Of a stretch of 64,000 bases of DNA, positions 28,771-38,404 are shown in pieces (within the stretch, counting starts at the first letter, position 1; every line of letters starts with the position of its first letter). Origin of the DNA: Pseudomonas sp. RIT288 (lineage in GTDB: Bacteria > Pseudomonadota > Gammaproteobacteria > Pseudomonadales > Pseudomonadaceae); contig NZ_JFYN01000012.1 of NCBI RefSeq assembly GCF_000631985.1, positions 124,001-188,000 of the forward strand. The letters run 5' to 3'. Below the pieces are notes generated by a model. It saw only the letters and a program-made list of their open reading frames with translations, had not been told where the DNA came from and searched no databases. The position numbers and the translations under genes are program-made.

Positions 28771-29262
28771 ATGACTGAGAGGATGACCTGCGACGAACGC
28801 TTCATTGCCCTGGCACAAGAGCTGAACTACGACATCTATGGCGAGAACACCGCCGGCGGCAATTACGCGCCGCTGATCCGTCATCACGATGAGTTGTACA
28901 TCAGCGGCATGGTGCCGAGGGTCAATGGCAGGATTCTGTATCCCGGTCGCGTCGGGTTGGAGTTGACGCTGAAGGACGCCCAGGCTGCCGCGAGCATCAG
29001 TGCCATGCGCTGCCTGGCGCTGATCGTCGATGCGGTCGGTTCGCTGGACAAGATTCGGGCGTTATTGCGGGTCACGGTGTACGTGAAGTCGACCCCGGAC
29101 TTCGTTGACCTGAGCGAAGTGGCCAACGGCGCATCGGACGTGTTCAGCCATGTGCTCGGCGATGCCGGTCGGCACACCCGCACCACGGTCGGTGTCTATC
29201 AGTTGCCGAAGAACGCCGCGATTGAAGTCGACATGATCGCCGCGGTGCAGCCAGAAGTCTGA
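28771..29262 (+). CDS. RidA family (YjgF/YER057c) protein
   Basis: A 163-residue RidA-like protein of the longer YjgF_like subgroup. Family marks are ISGMVPRVNGRILYPGRVG and the C-terminal TRTTVGVYQLPKNAAIEVD, with the conserved Arg that binds the substrate carboxylate in enamine/imine deaminases. Typical substrates are reactive enamines from PLP enzymes. The start at 28771 gives the usual N-terminus, though the ribosome site is weak; an ATG at 28783 is possible. Confidence 0.88.
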   Translation: MTERMTCDERFIALAQELNYDIYGENTAGGNYAPLIRHHDELYISGMVPRVNGRILYPGRVGLELTLKDAQAAASISAMRCLALIVDAVGSLDKIRALLRVTVYVKSTPDFVDLSEVANGASDVFSHVLGDAGRHTRTTVGVYQLPKNAAIEVDMIAAVQPEV

Positions 29263-29280
29263 CCGCCGCGCCGCTCAACA

Positions 29281-29317
29281 AAAAGCCCCGCCTGAATCTC
29301 AGAGCGGGGCTTTTTTG
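29281..29317 (+). terminator. Rho-independent terminator between convergent genes
   Basis: AAAAGCCCCGC and GCGGGGCTTTTTT make a 9-10 bp stem with A and T tracts on both sides, so it can serve both the RidA gene and the convergent minus-strand gene. Confidence 0.88.
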
Positions 29318-29329
29318 TCGGCGCCGGGA

Positions 29330-30031
29330 TTACTGTGCGGCGATGCTGTAACCATCGAACGCGGTCTGCTGTTGCAGGGCGGTGATGATGTTCTTGCGGT
29401 TGATTGCGTGTTCGGCGCCAGCGTTGTCGACGAAGGTTTCGCCTTCCAGCTCGGCTTCTTCGCCTTCACCGACGAAGGTGAAACCGAGGAACTCCAGCGC
29501 TTCACGGTCAACGTTCAGGCGCGAACGCGGAGTGCGCAGCGGCAGGGTCACGCTGCTGCCGTCCTTGCTGATGGTGAAGATTTCCAGTTCTTTCTTCTTG
29601 GCAGCCTTGCCCTTGCCGCCACTCGGGTTACTGATCGCCTGATGGGTCTGATTCAGCACCTTGAGGGCCAGGCCGTAAACGATTTCCTGGAACGCCGGAT
29701 CGTCCTTGAAGCAGGACAGGATGCGACCGATCGAGAACTTGCTGCTCAGGTCGTCAAGGGCGGCGAGGTCTGCGGCTTCGGCGTCTTTCAGCGCCTTGAG
29801 CTGACCCATCAGCTCGTAGGCCTTGTCATCATCGAAGCTGTCGTGCGCCTGACGGATCGCGGCGCGCAGCTCGCGGATCTGGTCGCTTTCGCGGGTCGAC
29901 TGGAAAGCATCCAGCACCATCTCGCTGATGATTTTGGCTTGTGGAAGGTGTTGTGAAAGATTGATGGAGTTTTCGTATTCCGCTTTGGACGATTCGGTGA
30001 CTACGGATTCAGCGGTGTTGAAATCGGACAT
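29330..30031 (-). CDS. Conserved hypothetical protein, 233 residues
   Basis: A cytosolic protein with a helical, charged N-terminal half (a likely coiled coil around IRELRAAIRQAHDSFDDDKAYELMGQ) and a basic linker GGKGKAAKKKELEIF. The C-terminal domain is mostly beta (VTLPLRTPRSRLNVDREALE). No signal peptide or membrane helix is seen. I do not recognise the family. It stands alone and its base composition matches the chromosome around it. Confidence 0.7.
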   Translation of the reverse strand: MSDFNTAESVVTESSKAEYENSINLSQHLPQAKIISEMVLDAFQSTRESDQIRELRAAIRQAHDSFDDDKAYELMGQLKALKDAEAADLAALDDLSSKFSIGRILSCFKDDPAFQEIVYGLALKVLNQTHQAISNPSGGKGKAAKKKELEIFTISKDGSSVTLPLRTPRSRLNVDREALEFLGFTFVGEGEEAELEGETFVDNAGAEHAINRKNIITALQQQTAFDGYSIAAQ

Positions 30032-30190
30032 TGAAATTTCACTACTTTTTAACTTGAGTGGAGACGAGAAAGCGCGAGGTCTTTTTCAGGCCGGTTAATT
30101 TAGGGGAGCGGGGCGGCGTTGTCACGGACCAACCGGTCTGCCGGTCGGTTTTTCTATCGGCCTCCCGCACATGAGCCGTAATGCGCCGCG

Positions 30191-30595
30191 CTATTTCAGG
30201 CGCGGACGCTCCATGGCTATTACCGATGACTGAAACCCCAGGCTCGCAAAAAAAGCATCCGCACCCTCTCGCCCTGCACGCAGCATCCAGGTTATTTCAG
30301 AGTTATCGCCCATGACGTGCTCGACGAGTGCGCGCCCGACGCCAGCGCGGCGATGCTGGCCAGCAACCACGACCATCGACAGATAACCGTTGGATAAACC
30401 ATCGGTGAGGCCTCGGGCGAAACCGATGATCTGCTGGCCGCTCAGTGCGACGGCAGTGCGTTGGGAGTTTTCGATCAGTTGAGCGAAGTAATCGCTGGAG
30501 CCTGTTCGGTGTCCCCAGCCATGTTGGCCGAGAAACAGCCGGACTGGCTCCACTTCAGCGCGCAGCAGATTACGTATGGTGATGTGAGTGTTCAT
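30191..30595 (-). CDS. GNAT family N-acetyltransferase
   Basis: A 134-residue acetyltransferase with motif A GQHRRAGVGRALVEHVMG and C-terminal ADAFFASLGFQSSVIAMERP typical of the fold. The ATG at 30595 is used because it starts the conserved N-terminal strand (MNTHITIRNLL); the frame extends upstream into the spacer without family similarity. It lies 55 bases after the LysR gene on the same strand. Confidence 0.8.
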   Translation of the reverse strand: MNTHITIRNLLRAEVEPVRLFLGQHGWGHRTGSSDYFAQLIENSQRTAVALSGQQIIGFARGLTDGLSNGYLSMVVVAGQHRRAGVGRALVEHVMGDNSEITWMLRAGREGADAFFASLGFQSSVIAMERPRLK

Positions 30596-30650
30596 AGTCT
30601 GACAGCGTCCTTGGTGGCAGTTATTCGAGCGTAGTGGGTCGCGACCGGCG

Positions 30651-31556
30651 TCAGGCTCTGCCCCACGTCTGCATCGCGAATTCGACAAACCGACGCAGCT
30701 TCGGCAAACGATATCGATCCGGCGCGTACAGCAGATGCAATGGGCGGCTCGGGGGCTGGTAATCGGGGATCACCGTCACCAGTTTGCCGTCGCGCAGATC
30801 CTGCTCCACCAGCGCATCCGGCAGCATGACGATGCCCATGCCGGTGCGCGCCGCCTGATGCAGACCGGCAGAAGTGTTCATCAGCATCGGCCCGCTGACA
30901 TCCACCAGAATCTCGCCGTCCGGGCCGCTGAGGCGCCAGCGTTTTTCCACTGATTGCCAGTCATCGCCGGCAGGGTAGGCGAACGACAGACAATCGTGTT
31001 GTTGCAGGTCTTCCGGGGTGATCGGCATGCCGCGTCGGGCGACGTAGGCCGGCGAGGCGCACACGGTCAGGGTGTAGTCGATCAGCGGGCGGGCGATCAG
31101 GTTCGACTGCTCGAAATGCCCCAGCCGAAACGCTACGTCGAGGCCGCTTTCCAACAGGTCCGGACGACTGTTGGTCAGCACCACGTCCATTTTCACCTGC
31201 GGGTATTGCAGGGAAAACTCGCTGAGCGCCGGGGCCAGACGTTCGACGCCAAAAGTCAGCGGTGCAGTGATGCGCAGCAGGCCGCGCGGCTCGTCGAGGG
31301 CCTGTTCGGCCAATCGCTCGGAGTCGGCCACCAGACCCAGTACGTCCAGACAGCGCTGGTAGTAAACGCTGCCGAACTCGGTCAGTCGCTGCCGGCGGGT
31401 GGTGCGCTGCAACAGTTGCACGCCAAGCCGTTGCTCCAGTGCGCGCAGGTGATTTCCGACCATGGTTGTGGACATTTCGCACTGCAACGCCGCTGCCGTC
31501 ATGCTTCCGGCTTCCACGACTTTCACGTACACGCTCATCGCCTGCAACAGGTCCAT
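30651..31556 (-). CDS. LysR-family transcriptional regulator
   Basis: A 301-residue regulator with an N-terminal winged helix-turn-helix (AGSMTAAALQCEMSTTMVGN) and a C-terminal periplasmic-binding-like effector domain. It resembles the CrgA/DsdC-type subgroup that starts MDLLQAMSVYVKVVE. It is divergent from the ArgD-like aminotransferase gene 102 bases away, so it may control that gene. The ATG at 31556 is chosen over TTG at 31562. Confidence 0.92.
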   Translation of the reverse strand: MDLLQAMSVYVKVVEAGSMTAAALQCEMSTTMVGNHLRALEQRLGVQLLQRTTRRQRLTEFGSVYYQRCLDVLGLVADSERLAEQALDEPRGLLRITAPLTFGVERLAPALSEFSLQYPQVKMDVVLTNSRPDLLESGLDVAFRLGHFEQSNLIARPLIDYTLTVCASPAYVARRGMPITPEDLQQHDCLSFAYPAGDDWQSVEKRWRLSGPDGEILVDVSGPMLMNTSAGLHQAARTGMGIVMLPDALVEQDLRDGKLVTVIPDYQPPSRPLHLLYAPDRYRLPKLRRFVEFAMQTWGRA

Positions 31557-31658
31557 TATCAAGTCCTGCTTTTAAATGATTGAAGTTTTTCCGAGTTTAT
31601 CCAGTTCTGGTGGCTAACCATACTGCAAACACACCGACCTTCACTGGAGTTTGAAGTC

Positions 31659-32831
31659 ATGACCGCCGCCCTGATGAACACCTACCAACCGCTGGCCTTG
31701 AGCTTCACCAGAGGCCTGGGCACTCGCCTGTGGGATCAGGCCGGTCGTGAATACCTGGATGCCGTCGCAGGCGTCGCGGTGACCAATGTCGGGCACTCGC
31801 ACCCACGCATCGTCGCGGCCATCAGTGAGCAGGCCGCAATGCTGCTGCACACCTCCAACCTGTACAGCATCGACTGGCAGCAGCAACTGGCCAAACGGCT
31901 GACTGAACTGTCGGGCATGGATCGCGCATTCTTCAACAACTCGGGGGCTGAGGCTAACGAAACCGCACTGAAACTGGCGCGGTTGTACGGCTGGCGCAAA
32001 GGCATCGAACAGCCACTGGTGGTGGTCATGGCCAACGCATTTCATGGCCGCACCTTGGGTACCTTGTCGGCCAGCGATGGCCCGGCGGTTCGTCTGGGTT
32101 TCAATGATCTGCCGGGGGATTTCGTCAAAGTGCCTTTCGGTGATCTGGCGGCGCTGGATCAGCTGCAGCAAAAGCACGGCGAGCGCATCGTGGCGATTCT
32201 GGTCGAGCCGATCCAGGGCGAAAGCGGCGTACAACTCGCGCCACCCGGCTACATCAAAGCCCTGCGCGACCTGTGCAATCGGCACGCCTGGCTTTTGATG
32301 CTCGACGAAATCCAGACCGGCATCGGCCGCACCGGCCAGTGGTTCGCGTTCCAGCATGAAGGCATCGTGCCGGACGTCATGACCTTGGCCAAAGGCCTCG
32401 GCAACGGCGTGCCGATCGGCGCCTGTCTGGCGCGGGGCAGGGCGGCGGATCTGTTCACCCCCGGCAGCCATGGCAGTACGTTTGGCGGTAATCCGCTGGC
32501 CTGTCGGGTCGGCTGCACGGTGCTGGATATCATCGAAGAACAGGGACTGCTGGAGAACGTCAGAGTGCAGGGTGAGCGCTTATTGAGCCGCTTGCGCGCC
32601 GAACTGGCAGACAACCCCAATGTGTTGGCGATTCGTGGGCAGGGTTTGATGATCGGCATCGAGCTGAAACAGCCGATCCGCGATCTGACGCTGATTGCGG
32701 CGCGGGATCATGGGTTGCTGATCAACGTCACACGCGGCAAGACGGTACGGCTGCTGCCGCCGCTGACGATTGATGAGCGGGAGGTGGGGATGATTGCCAG
32801 GGGTGTTGCTCTGGCGGTTTCGCCTGACTGA
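31659..32831 (+). CDS. Acetylornithine/succinylornithine-type aminotransferase (ArgD-like)
   Basis: A 390-residue class III PLP-dependent aminotransferase. The PLP-binding lysine is in [14 protein letters not shown], with the Asp of [14 protein letters not shown] upstream and the substrate-pocket [11 protein letters not shown] at about residue 90. It fits acetylornithine transaminase (arginine synthesis) but could act on other omega-amino compounds. Pseudomonads also carry a second ArgD/AruC gene, so this may be the paralogue. It is divergent from a LysR regulator. Confidence 0.88.
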   Translation: MTAALMNTYQPLALSFTRGLGTRLWDQAGREYLDAVAGVAVTNVGHSHPRIVAAISEQAAMLLHTSNLYSIDWQQQLAKRLTELSGMDRAFFNNSGAEANETALKLARLYGWRKGIEQPLVVVMANAFHGRTLGTLSASDGPAVRLGFNDLPGDFVKVPFGDLAALDQLQQKHGERIVAILVEPIQGESGVQLAPPGYIKALRDLCNRHAWLLMLDEIQTGIGRTGQWFAFQHEGIVPDVMTLAKGLGNGVPIGACLARGRAADLFTPGSHGSTFGGNPLACRVGCTVLDIIEEQGLLENVRVQGERLLSRLRAELADNPNVLAIRGQGLMIGIELKQPIRDLTLIAARDHGLLINVTRGKTVRLLPPLTIDEREVGMIARGVALAVSPD

Positions 32832-33068
32832 GGGGCACGAAATCGAACGAAAAGGCGTCCGAATTTGCGCGAATTCCTTTGTGCATTTCTGCGATGGATT
32901 TCAGCAGCCTTCCAGCATTTGCCGGCGAGCTTAAAAGGTAAGTCGTTGTATCGATTTTAAAGGGTTTGGCTTTCTTTTTCGCATGGCCCTGCTTCCTGTG
33001 TAAGGGAAGCAAAGTATGAATCAGCGATTCAAGAGACGTTTCCTTAAAAACTGTAATCCCCCTTCCGA

Positions 33069-33452
33069 CTACTTTGACGTCTTAAATCCGCTGTATTTGT
33101 CAGGAAGTTCGGCGCCTGTTAGCAGGCAGTCGAAAACAAGCTCCGGATCTACCTGGCACCAATATACAAACCTCAATTCTTCCAGATTGACCAGTGTCGA
33201 CTGGGCATTGACCAGAAAACGAGGCTCCTGCCATTGCTGGGCAACTACGGCAAGTGCCTGAGGGCCGCGTACGATCCATGTCGCACATCCGCCAGCAATG
33301 CTTGGCAGATAACCATTGTGCAGCAGTAGATGCAGAGCATCCTCCAGGGTTTCACTCTCTTGCAGGTCGATCCAGCGCGCATGTGGCGCGTCGGAATCAT
33401 CGCCGGCATGTACGCTGTCGCGGGTGATAAGTAATCGCGAAGGTGTCGTCAT
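33069..33452 (-). CDS. Hypothetical protein following the PhoD-like gene
   Basis: A 127-residue cytosolic protein with no recognised domain. It contains HARWIDLQESETLEDALHLL and a hydrophobic core around FVYWCQVDPELVFDCLL. It starts 32 bases after the stop of the PhoD-like gene, so the two are probably co-transcribed. The ATG at 33452 is the first that does not lie against the upstream gene. Confidence 0.65.
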   Translation of the reverse strand: MTTPSRLLITRDSVHAGDDSDAPHARWIDLQESETLEDALHLLLHNGYLPSIAGGCATWIVRGPQALAVVAQQWQEPRFLVNAQSTLVNLEELRFVYWCQVDPELVFDCLLTGAELPDKYSGFKTSK

Positions 33453-33484
33453 TGCAATCTCACCATTGGGCAATGGAGGCCATA

Positions 33485-35404
33485 TCAATCAGGATAATCC
33501 GCCAACTCAGGCGCCAGCATCCGCGTCTTCACCGCCCCGTTCGAATTGTGCTGAATGATCTCGCTCGGCTGTCCTTGAGCATTGAAAAACACCTGCCCGA
33601 TCCCCGCCGAATTCCACAGCCGCTCACCCGCTTCGGCATGTTCCGGGGTATAGGGCACGATGCGCATGCGTCGGCGTTTGGTAAACCAGTTCAACGGCGA
33701 GCGCGGCGAATAGAGCCAGCGGTTGAGGCGGTCGAACCATTCCAGCAGGTTTTTCGGAAACTCGTTCTTGATCCCGCTGCTGGTGATTTGCCAGATCCGT
33801 GGCCCGGCCTTGCGGTGTCGGATAAGCACTTCGTAGACGAAGGAATAATGCACATCGCCGGACAGCACCACGTAGTTCCCGGGTGTGCGGGTGTGTCGGA
33901 AAATGTTCAGGATCACCTGCGCGGCACCACGATGTGCCATCCAGTTTTCGGCGTCGACCAGCAGCGGATAGCCGCACCAGCTGAAAACCTTTTGCACGGT
34001 CTCGATCAGCTTCACGCCGAAGATCGGCGCGGGGGAAACGATGATTGCTGAAGGGTGATCGAGCAGTTCCTGTTGCAGTTCGCTCAGGGCTTCCCAGTCC
34101 AGCAAGCCGGAAGGTTGCTTGAGCGCCATCTCGCTGCGCCAGCGACGCGTGCGGGTGTCGAGCACCACCAGCGCGGGGCTGCTCGGCAGCACGAAATGCC
34201 AATGCTGAAAGCGCAACAGGTCGTCGATCAGCGCGTCCTGCACCGGGCTGTCGAGATACTGATCGTCACCACTGGCGCTCAGGCGTCGAGTGTTCTCCAG
34301 CACATCCTTGAACGCATCCGGATTGTTGCCCCAGCCCTGGCACAACATGTACGCGATCAAGGCGTTGCCGATGATGCGTTTGGAGAACGGATGGCCGTAG
34401 GCGGTTTCCTCCCATTGCGCGGAAAGATTCCAGTCATCGGTGATGTCATGGTCATCGAAAATCATCAGGCTCGGCAGGTGCGCCAGCGCCCGGGCGACAT
34501 TGGTCAACCCGGCCTTGAAGCCCTCAATGCGGGTTTGCTCCAAGGTGTAGCGCTTCAAGCGTTCAGGCGTCAGCGATGGAACTGCAGGATTGATCAAAGC
34601 CCAGGCAACCGGCGACCACACCAGCAAATACATCGCCATCACTTCGGCGAACGTGACCAGATGATTGTCGGCGCTGCTGCTGGTGAAAATCGGCTTGCGC
34701 GCACCGCCGAAAAATCGCTCGCGCAAGGTCTCGTTGCTTTCCAGCGCGGGTAACAGATCCGCGCGGTGGTAGTAGCTGGCCGGGTGTTCGTAGAGCTTGG
34801 CGCTGTCGCTGACCACCGCGCCTTCGAGGTGTTCGTCGAACAGACCGAGGCGTTCGATCAAGGCATGAATGGCGCGCAGCATCGGGCCGGCTACGTCGTC
34901 GGCATAGACCTGATCGCCGCTCATCATCAGCAGCGCTGGGCGTTGTTGCGGATCGGTCTCGCCAGACAGCAGTTGATCGACGCACAGTAGGCCGTCTGCC
35001 GCCGGATGATGCGGCTTGCGGCAGGAGCCATGCAGTAACTGATCAATCCGCGAGCGCACGACAAGGTTCGGGCAGCGGGCATCGCCGTACAGCAGATGCG
35101 GCGCCCACTCGGCGATGGGCGTCTGGCCGTCGATCAGCAGGTCATAGTCGATGCGCGTGTCGCAAGGCAGGGCGCTGTCGAGCACAACGTCAATCAAATG
35201 GACGAACGCATGACGGCCTACAGGAATGACCGTGCATTTCCCGGCATCGAGAGGAATGTCTCCTACACCCTGCAAGCGCAGGGTCAGCGCCAGTTCGCGG
35301 GTGCCGACCAGCCACAGCACCACGCGCGTCGGTTCCAGGCGGCGCAGCAGCGGGCCGGCCAGGACGGGAGGCAGCGAATTCAGGTCAGCAGGTATCGAGG
35401 ACAT
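33485..35404 (-). CDS. PhoD-like metallophosphatase (alkaline phosphatase D family)
   Basis: A 639-residue protein with PhoD-type metal-binding motifs in order: MMSGDQVYADD (about residue 158), MIFDDHDITDDWN (about 315) and VVLSGDVHYSF (about 515). The family hydrolyses phosphodiesters/monoesters with Ca/Fe. No Tat or Sec signal is visible, unlike secreted PhoD, so it is likely cytosolic and of unknown substrate. Members of this larger cytosolic subgroup are common in pseudomonads. Confidence 0.85.
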   Translation of the reverse strand: MSSIPADLNSLPPVLAGPLLRRLEPTRVVLWLVGTRELALTLRLQGVGDIPLDAGKCTVIPVGRHAFVHLIDVVLDSALPCDTRIDYDLLIDGQTPIAEWAPHLLYGDARCPNLVVRSRIDQLLHGSCRKPHHPAADGLLCVDQLLSGETDPQQRPALLMMSGDQVYADDVAGPMLRAIHALIERLGLFDEHLEGAVVSDSAKLYEHPASYYHRADLLPALESNETLRERFFGGARKPIFTSSSADNHLVTFAEVMAMYLLVWSPVAWALINPAVPSLTPERLKRYTLEQTRIEGFKAGLTNVARALAHLPSLMIFDDHDITDDWNLSAQWEETAYGHPFSKRIIGNALIAYMLCQGWGNNPDAFKDVLENTRRLSASGDDQYLDSPVQDALIDDLLRFQHWHFVLPSSPALVVLDTRTRRWRSEMALKQPSGLLDWEALSELQQELLDHPSAIIVSPAPIFGVKLIETVQKVFSWCGYPLLVDAENWMAHRGAAQVILNIFRHTRTPGNYVVLSGDVHYSFVYEVLIRHRKAGPRIWQITSSGIKNEFPKNLLEWFDRLNRWLYSPRSPLNWFTKRRRMRIVPYTPEHAEAGERLWNSAGIGQVFFNAQGQPSEIIQHNSNGAVKTRMLAPELADYPD

Positions 35405-35476
35405 TCAGGGGCAAAGCTCAAGACGCACAGGCTGGCGATGATAGCGCAGCCGGCGCCTTGAACGCTTAAACGAGGC

Positions 35477-36208
35477 TTAAGAGGCAGCCTTCTGCAGCTT
35501 CAGCGCCAGCAGTCGCCATTCGGCGGACGCGGGTTGCTCCTGTACCGAGCAGTCGAAGCTATAAGTGACGTCATCGCCGTTCATGTTGCGCGCGGTGACC
35601 TTGTTGCTGAGGGTGTAGACCTGATCCTTGAAGCGCTTGGTGGCAATGGCAGAACTGTCAGCGAAGCGCACCGATGCCGGGAAGCGCAGCGTGCTGGTGA
35701 CCAGTGTGCCGCACATGACATACGCGAGCATCGATTTATCGCTGTCGGCATTTTGCCCAAGCTTGTCGCGCAGCGCGGTGAGCGCTTTACGGCCCTGCGC
35801 GTCGCTCTGATCCAGGACGGTTTTTTCCGATATCGATTTCGGTGCCCGGCTGGCGTAATTCGGCAGCAGTGCGGAATCCGGCGGAGAAGGTTGGTTATCC
35901 GGCTCGATCGCGGCAAAGCCCGGCGCGTTCTCCAGCACGGCGGACGTCGAGTCCGACTCGGCTTCGGGCAACAGACTGGTGGCCACATCGCTCTGTGCGA
36001 TCACCTCTTCGGCGGGCGGACGATCGTATTTATGCGCCGACGGGAACAGCGACAGGAAGATCGACAGCACCACCAAACCGACGATAAAACCGCCCGCCGC
36101 GCCAACGATGTTGCCGTAAAACAGATTCCAGCTGCCGCGGTTTTTCACCACCCAGCGCCACATGAAACCCCAGGCGGCGATAAATGCCAGAAAACTCAGA
36201 AACGCCAT
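35477..36208 (-). CDS. Membrane-anchored hypothetical protein
   Basis: A 243-residue protein with two N-terminal membrane helices (MAFLSFLAFIAAWGFMW and GAAGGFIVGLVVLSIFLSLF), an acidic Pro/Ser-rich linker, and a C-terminal periplasmic or cytosolic domain (CGTLVTSTLRFPASVRF...VTYSFDCSVQEQ). The C-terminal domain resembles small DUF domains exposed by anchored proteins. Its N-terminal 45 residues closely match those of the next upstream gene. AAGGATCA precedes the ATG. Confidence 0.7.
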   Translation of the reverse strand: MAFLSFLAFIAAWGFMWRWVVKNRGSWNLFYGNIVGAAGGFIVGLVVLSIFLSLFPSAHKYDRPPAEEVIAQSDVATSLLPEAESDSTSAVLENAPGFAAIEPDNQPSPPDSALLPNYASRAPKSISEKTVLDQSDAQGRKALTALRDKLGQNADSDKSMLAYVMCGTLVTSTLRFPASVRFADSSAIATKRFKDQVYTLSNKVTARNMNGDDVTYSFDCSVQEQPASAEWRLLALKLQKAAS

Positions 36209-36317
36209 TGATCCTTTCCTTAAACCTGCAAAAACCTGAAATCAGCACACCGCGGATGATGAACCCTGACGATGGGCGGCAAGATACCAAAATAGAAGTC
36301 TGACGCCACGAAGACAT

Positions 36318-36692
36318 TCACATGCCGAGTGTGGGCGGATCGATCTGTACAAAAAACACGATCGTCGTTATGCCCGCCACAGTGCCGCAAAGGCCGGCCA
36401 GCATTTGGCGAAGAACCGGATGTTCGACCTGCGAGCGATGGGCTACCAACATCCATACACCGATCACGGCGGCAGCGAGCGACAGCACTTCCAATACTGT
36501 TCTCATGAAGCCGAGTACAGGCGGACTGGAGGATCCGAACAGGCCGATGTAAAGCTGCCAGACCACCAGACCCACCATCAATCCGCTGGCGGCGCCCAGC
36601 AAGTTGGCGAGGAGCAGATTCCAGCCGCTACGGTTGCGGACGACCCACACCCACATGCCTGCCCAGGCGATAAAGAAAAACAAAACATCCAT
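36318..36692 (-). CDS. Small membrane protein, N-terminal paralogue of its neighbour
   Basis: A 124-residue protein with four predicted membrane helices. WVVRNRSGWNLLLANLLGAA then GLMVGLVVW mirrors WVVKNRGSWNLFYGNIVGAA then GFIVGLVVL of the next gene, indicating duplication of a short membrane module. The second ATG (36692) is chosen because GAAGG lies 9 bases upstream; ATG at 36701 is the alternative. Function unknown. Confidence 0.65.
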   Translation of the reverse strand: MDVLFFFIAWAGMWVWVVRNRSGWNLLLANLLGAASGLMVGLVVWQLYIGLFGSSSPPVLGFMRTVLEVLSLAAAVIGVWMLVAHRSQVEHPVLRQMLAGLCGTVAGITTIVFFVQIDPPTLGM

Positions 36693-36812
36693 CGTATCCA
36701 TCCTTCGCAATCAGTTGCAGTGCCTGTCTTAGACACGCTTACCGGCAGTGGACGGCAAGATAACAAAATAGTAGCGTCGCGCCACTTTCTTGATTCCTGT
36801 AATGGACTACTC

Positions 36813-37562
36813 ATGTCAAAAGTCGCTTCTGCTTTGCGCACGCTCTGTGCAATCACACTCGCCAGCGCCATTACCCCGGCATTCGCCGACCGAAAAGAGC
36901 CACCGGAAAGCAGCTGGGAGTATTACCTCGCCAACTGCAAGCGAATGCAGGAAAAAATCGCCGACGTCCAGAGCGGTCGGATACCCAGCGCCTATGAGGT
37001 GATCGGTGATCTGGAGAACAGCCTGCGGAGCATCAATCAGCGCCGCTCGAACCTGACGCCCCAATACCTCGGCTCCCGCGAATTCGCTCAATGCGAAAAC
37101 GTCGCCGCCCAGGCCGAGGCAACCATTGCTCAAGGCAATGCCCAATTCGCCGCCAGAATGAACCAGGCCGCCGAGCAAGGCCGCATCGCCCACCAGAACT
37201 CCCCCGAATACAAACGCGCGCGGTCACTCGGCTACAGCGACGTCGGCGACATCTCCTTCCTGAAACTCCACGAAGACATGGACGGCGAAGCCCGCCTGAA
37301 AACCATGCTGATCACCGTCGACGAAATCTGCGGCCAACACTTCCGCGCCACGCAATATGTGAAGCCATACGTGATCTACACCGTTCGCCCGTCGGATGGC
37401 GGCTGCGGCGAGGAAAAACGTGTGGCGATCGTCGGTGGCCGGTCGGTGGAGAAGGGCGATTACATCGATGAGCGGGGCGAGTTTCAGTATGTGGGCTGGA
37501 AGAAGCTCGTGGGGGCGGATGGGTTTCCCACGGATATTCGGGTGTTGAAGGCTCGACGCTGA
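36813..37562 (+). CDS. Secreted hypothetical protein, 249 residues
   Basis: The protein has a signal peptide (SKVASALRTLCAITLASAITPAFA, about 26 residues) followed by a helical region of about 130 residues (SAYEVIGDLENSLRSINQRR) and a C-terminal beta-rich part with three cysteines. The frame extends far upstream as an antisense shadow, but the signal peptide fixes the start at 36813. It is divergent from the small membrane protein gene. Function unknown. Confidence 0.72.
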   Translation: MSKVASALRTLCAITLASAITPAFADRKEPPESSWEYYLANCKRMQEKIADVQSGRIPSAYEVIGDLENSLRSINQRRSNLTPQYLGSREFAQCENVAAQAEATIAQGNAQFAARMNQAAEQGRIAHQNSPEYKRARSLGYSDVGDISFLKLHEDMDGEARLKTMLITVDEICGQHFRATQYVKPYVIYTVRPSDGGCGEEKRVAIVGGRSVEKGDYIDERGEFQYVGWKKLVGADGFPTDIRVLKARR

Positions 37563-37600
37563 AAGCTCAGCGCTGAAAGTTCAGCGCGTGGCGCAACTGA

Positions 37601-37930
37601 TCAGAGAATATCTTTCAGATAACCCTTGAGTGCCAGGAGCGGCTGATCAAGCTGCTCCAGCGATTGCGCCTGACGGAAATCGGCTGACAGCTTGTGCAAC
37701 TCTCGCCCCAGCGGTTTCTCAACACCGCCCAGCGAATCCAAGGCCAAGCCCAGGCACTCGTTTATCTTGAACTGAATCGTCTCGACATCCCCGCGGCGCA
37801 CCAGTAATTCGAACACGTCTTTCTGATAATCACCCATGACCATGTCATCCCGCAGAATCGGGCTCAGGCCTTCTTCTTCGTAAGCAAGTTTGAGGGAGAA
37901 CAGGGCGACGGTTTCCAGTGACGTTTCCAT
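37601..37930 (-). CDS. Hypothetical protein, 109 residues
   Basis: A small, acidic, helical cytosolic protein (METSLETVALFSLKLAYEEE; LVRRGDVETIQFKINECLGL). No family is recognised. The ATG at 37930 gives the conserved-looking start; the frame continues 21 codons upstream with an unlike composition. Confidence 0.6.
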   Translation of the reverse strand: METSLETVALFSLKLAYEEEGLSPILRDDMVMGDYQKDVFELLVRRGDVETIQFKINECLGLALDSLGGVEKPLGRELHKLSADFRQAQSLEQLDQPLLALKGYLKDIL

Positions 37931-38046
37931 GGTTGGCCTTGGATGTGCTTGAGCATGAGTCTTGAAAGTCGGTACGACCAACGAAAGCTGCAACGGGCGG
38001 CAGACCGCCTGCGGGCGGGCGTGATTATACTGAGTGGACGCATCAG

Positions 38047-38349
38047 GTGCAGTCCCTGGGCAAAACAGGTCGCACCAACAGCGCCGGGATATTCAATGAC
38101 CAATATGACTACGTGGCGGATAAGGTAAGAGGCGTCGCCCCTGAAATACTTTACGAAATTCTCTATTCAGAGGTCGCGCCGGTGTGCTTCACCAATCTCG
38201 TTGCAGCTGTGCCTCCGGTGTGGATCTGGTTCGATCCCGACAGACTGAGACAGTCGATTGGAATGTCGAAAAGTGATGATCTTGTCGCTGAATCAACTGG
38301 CGTGTTTACTGCTCTGTCGATAGCGCGACTTTGGCAAAAAAATTGCTAG
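38047..38349 (+). CDS. Small hypothetical protein, start uncertain
   Basis: The frame encodes about 100 residues. NDQYDYVADKVRGVAPEILY followed by EILYSEVAPVCFTNLVAAVP and PPVWIWFDPDRL looks like a genuine folded domain that I recall from pseudomonad hypothetical proteins. The N-terminus rests on a GTG without a clear ribosome site. The sequence after about residue 75 is compositionally different, so the gene may be truncated. Confidence 0.4.
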   Translation: MQSLGKTGRTNSAGIFNDQYDYVADKVRGVAPEILYEILYSEVAPVCFTNLVAAVPPVWIWFDPDRLRQSIGMSKSDDLVAESTGVFTALSIARLWQKNC

Positions 38350-38404
38350 TGTTTACCTTCGTGCCAAGACGGTTTCAAGTGCATTATTTTTAGAACAGGT
38401 TCGG

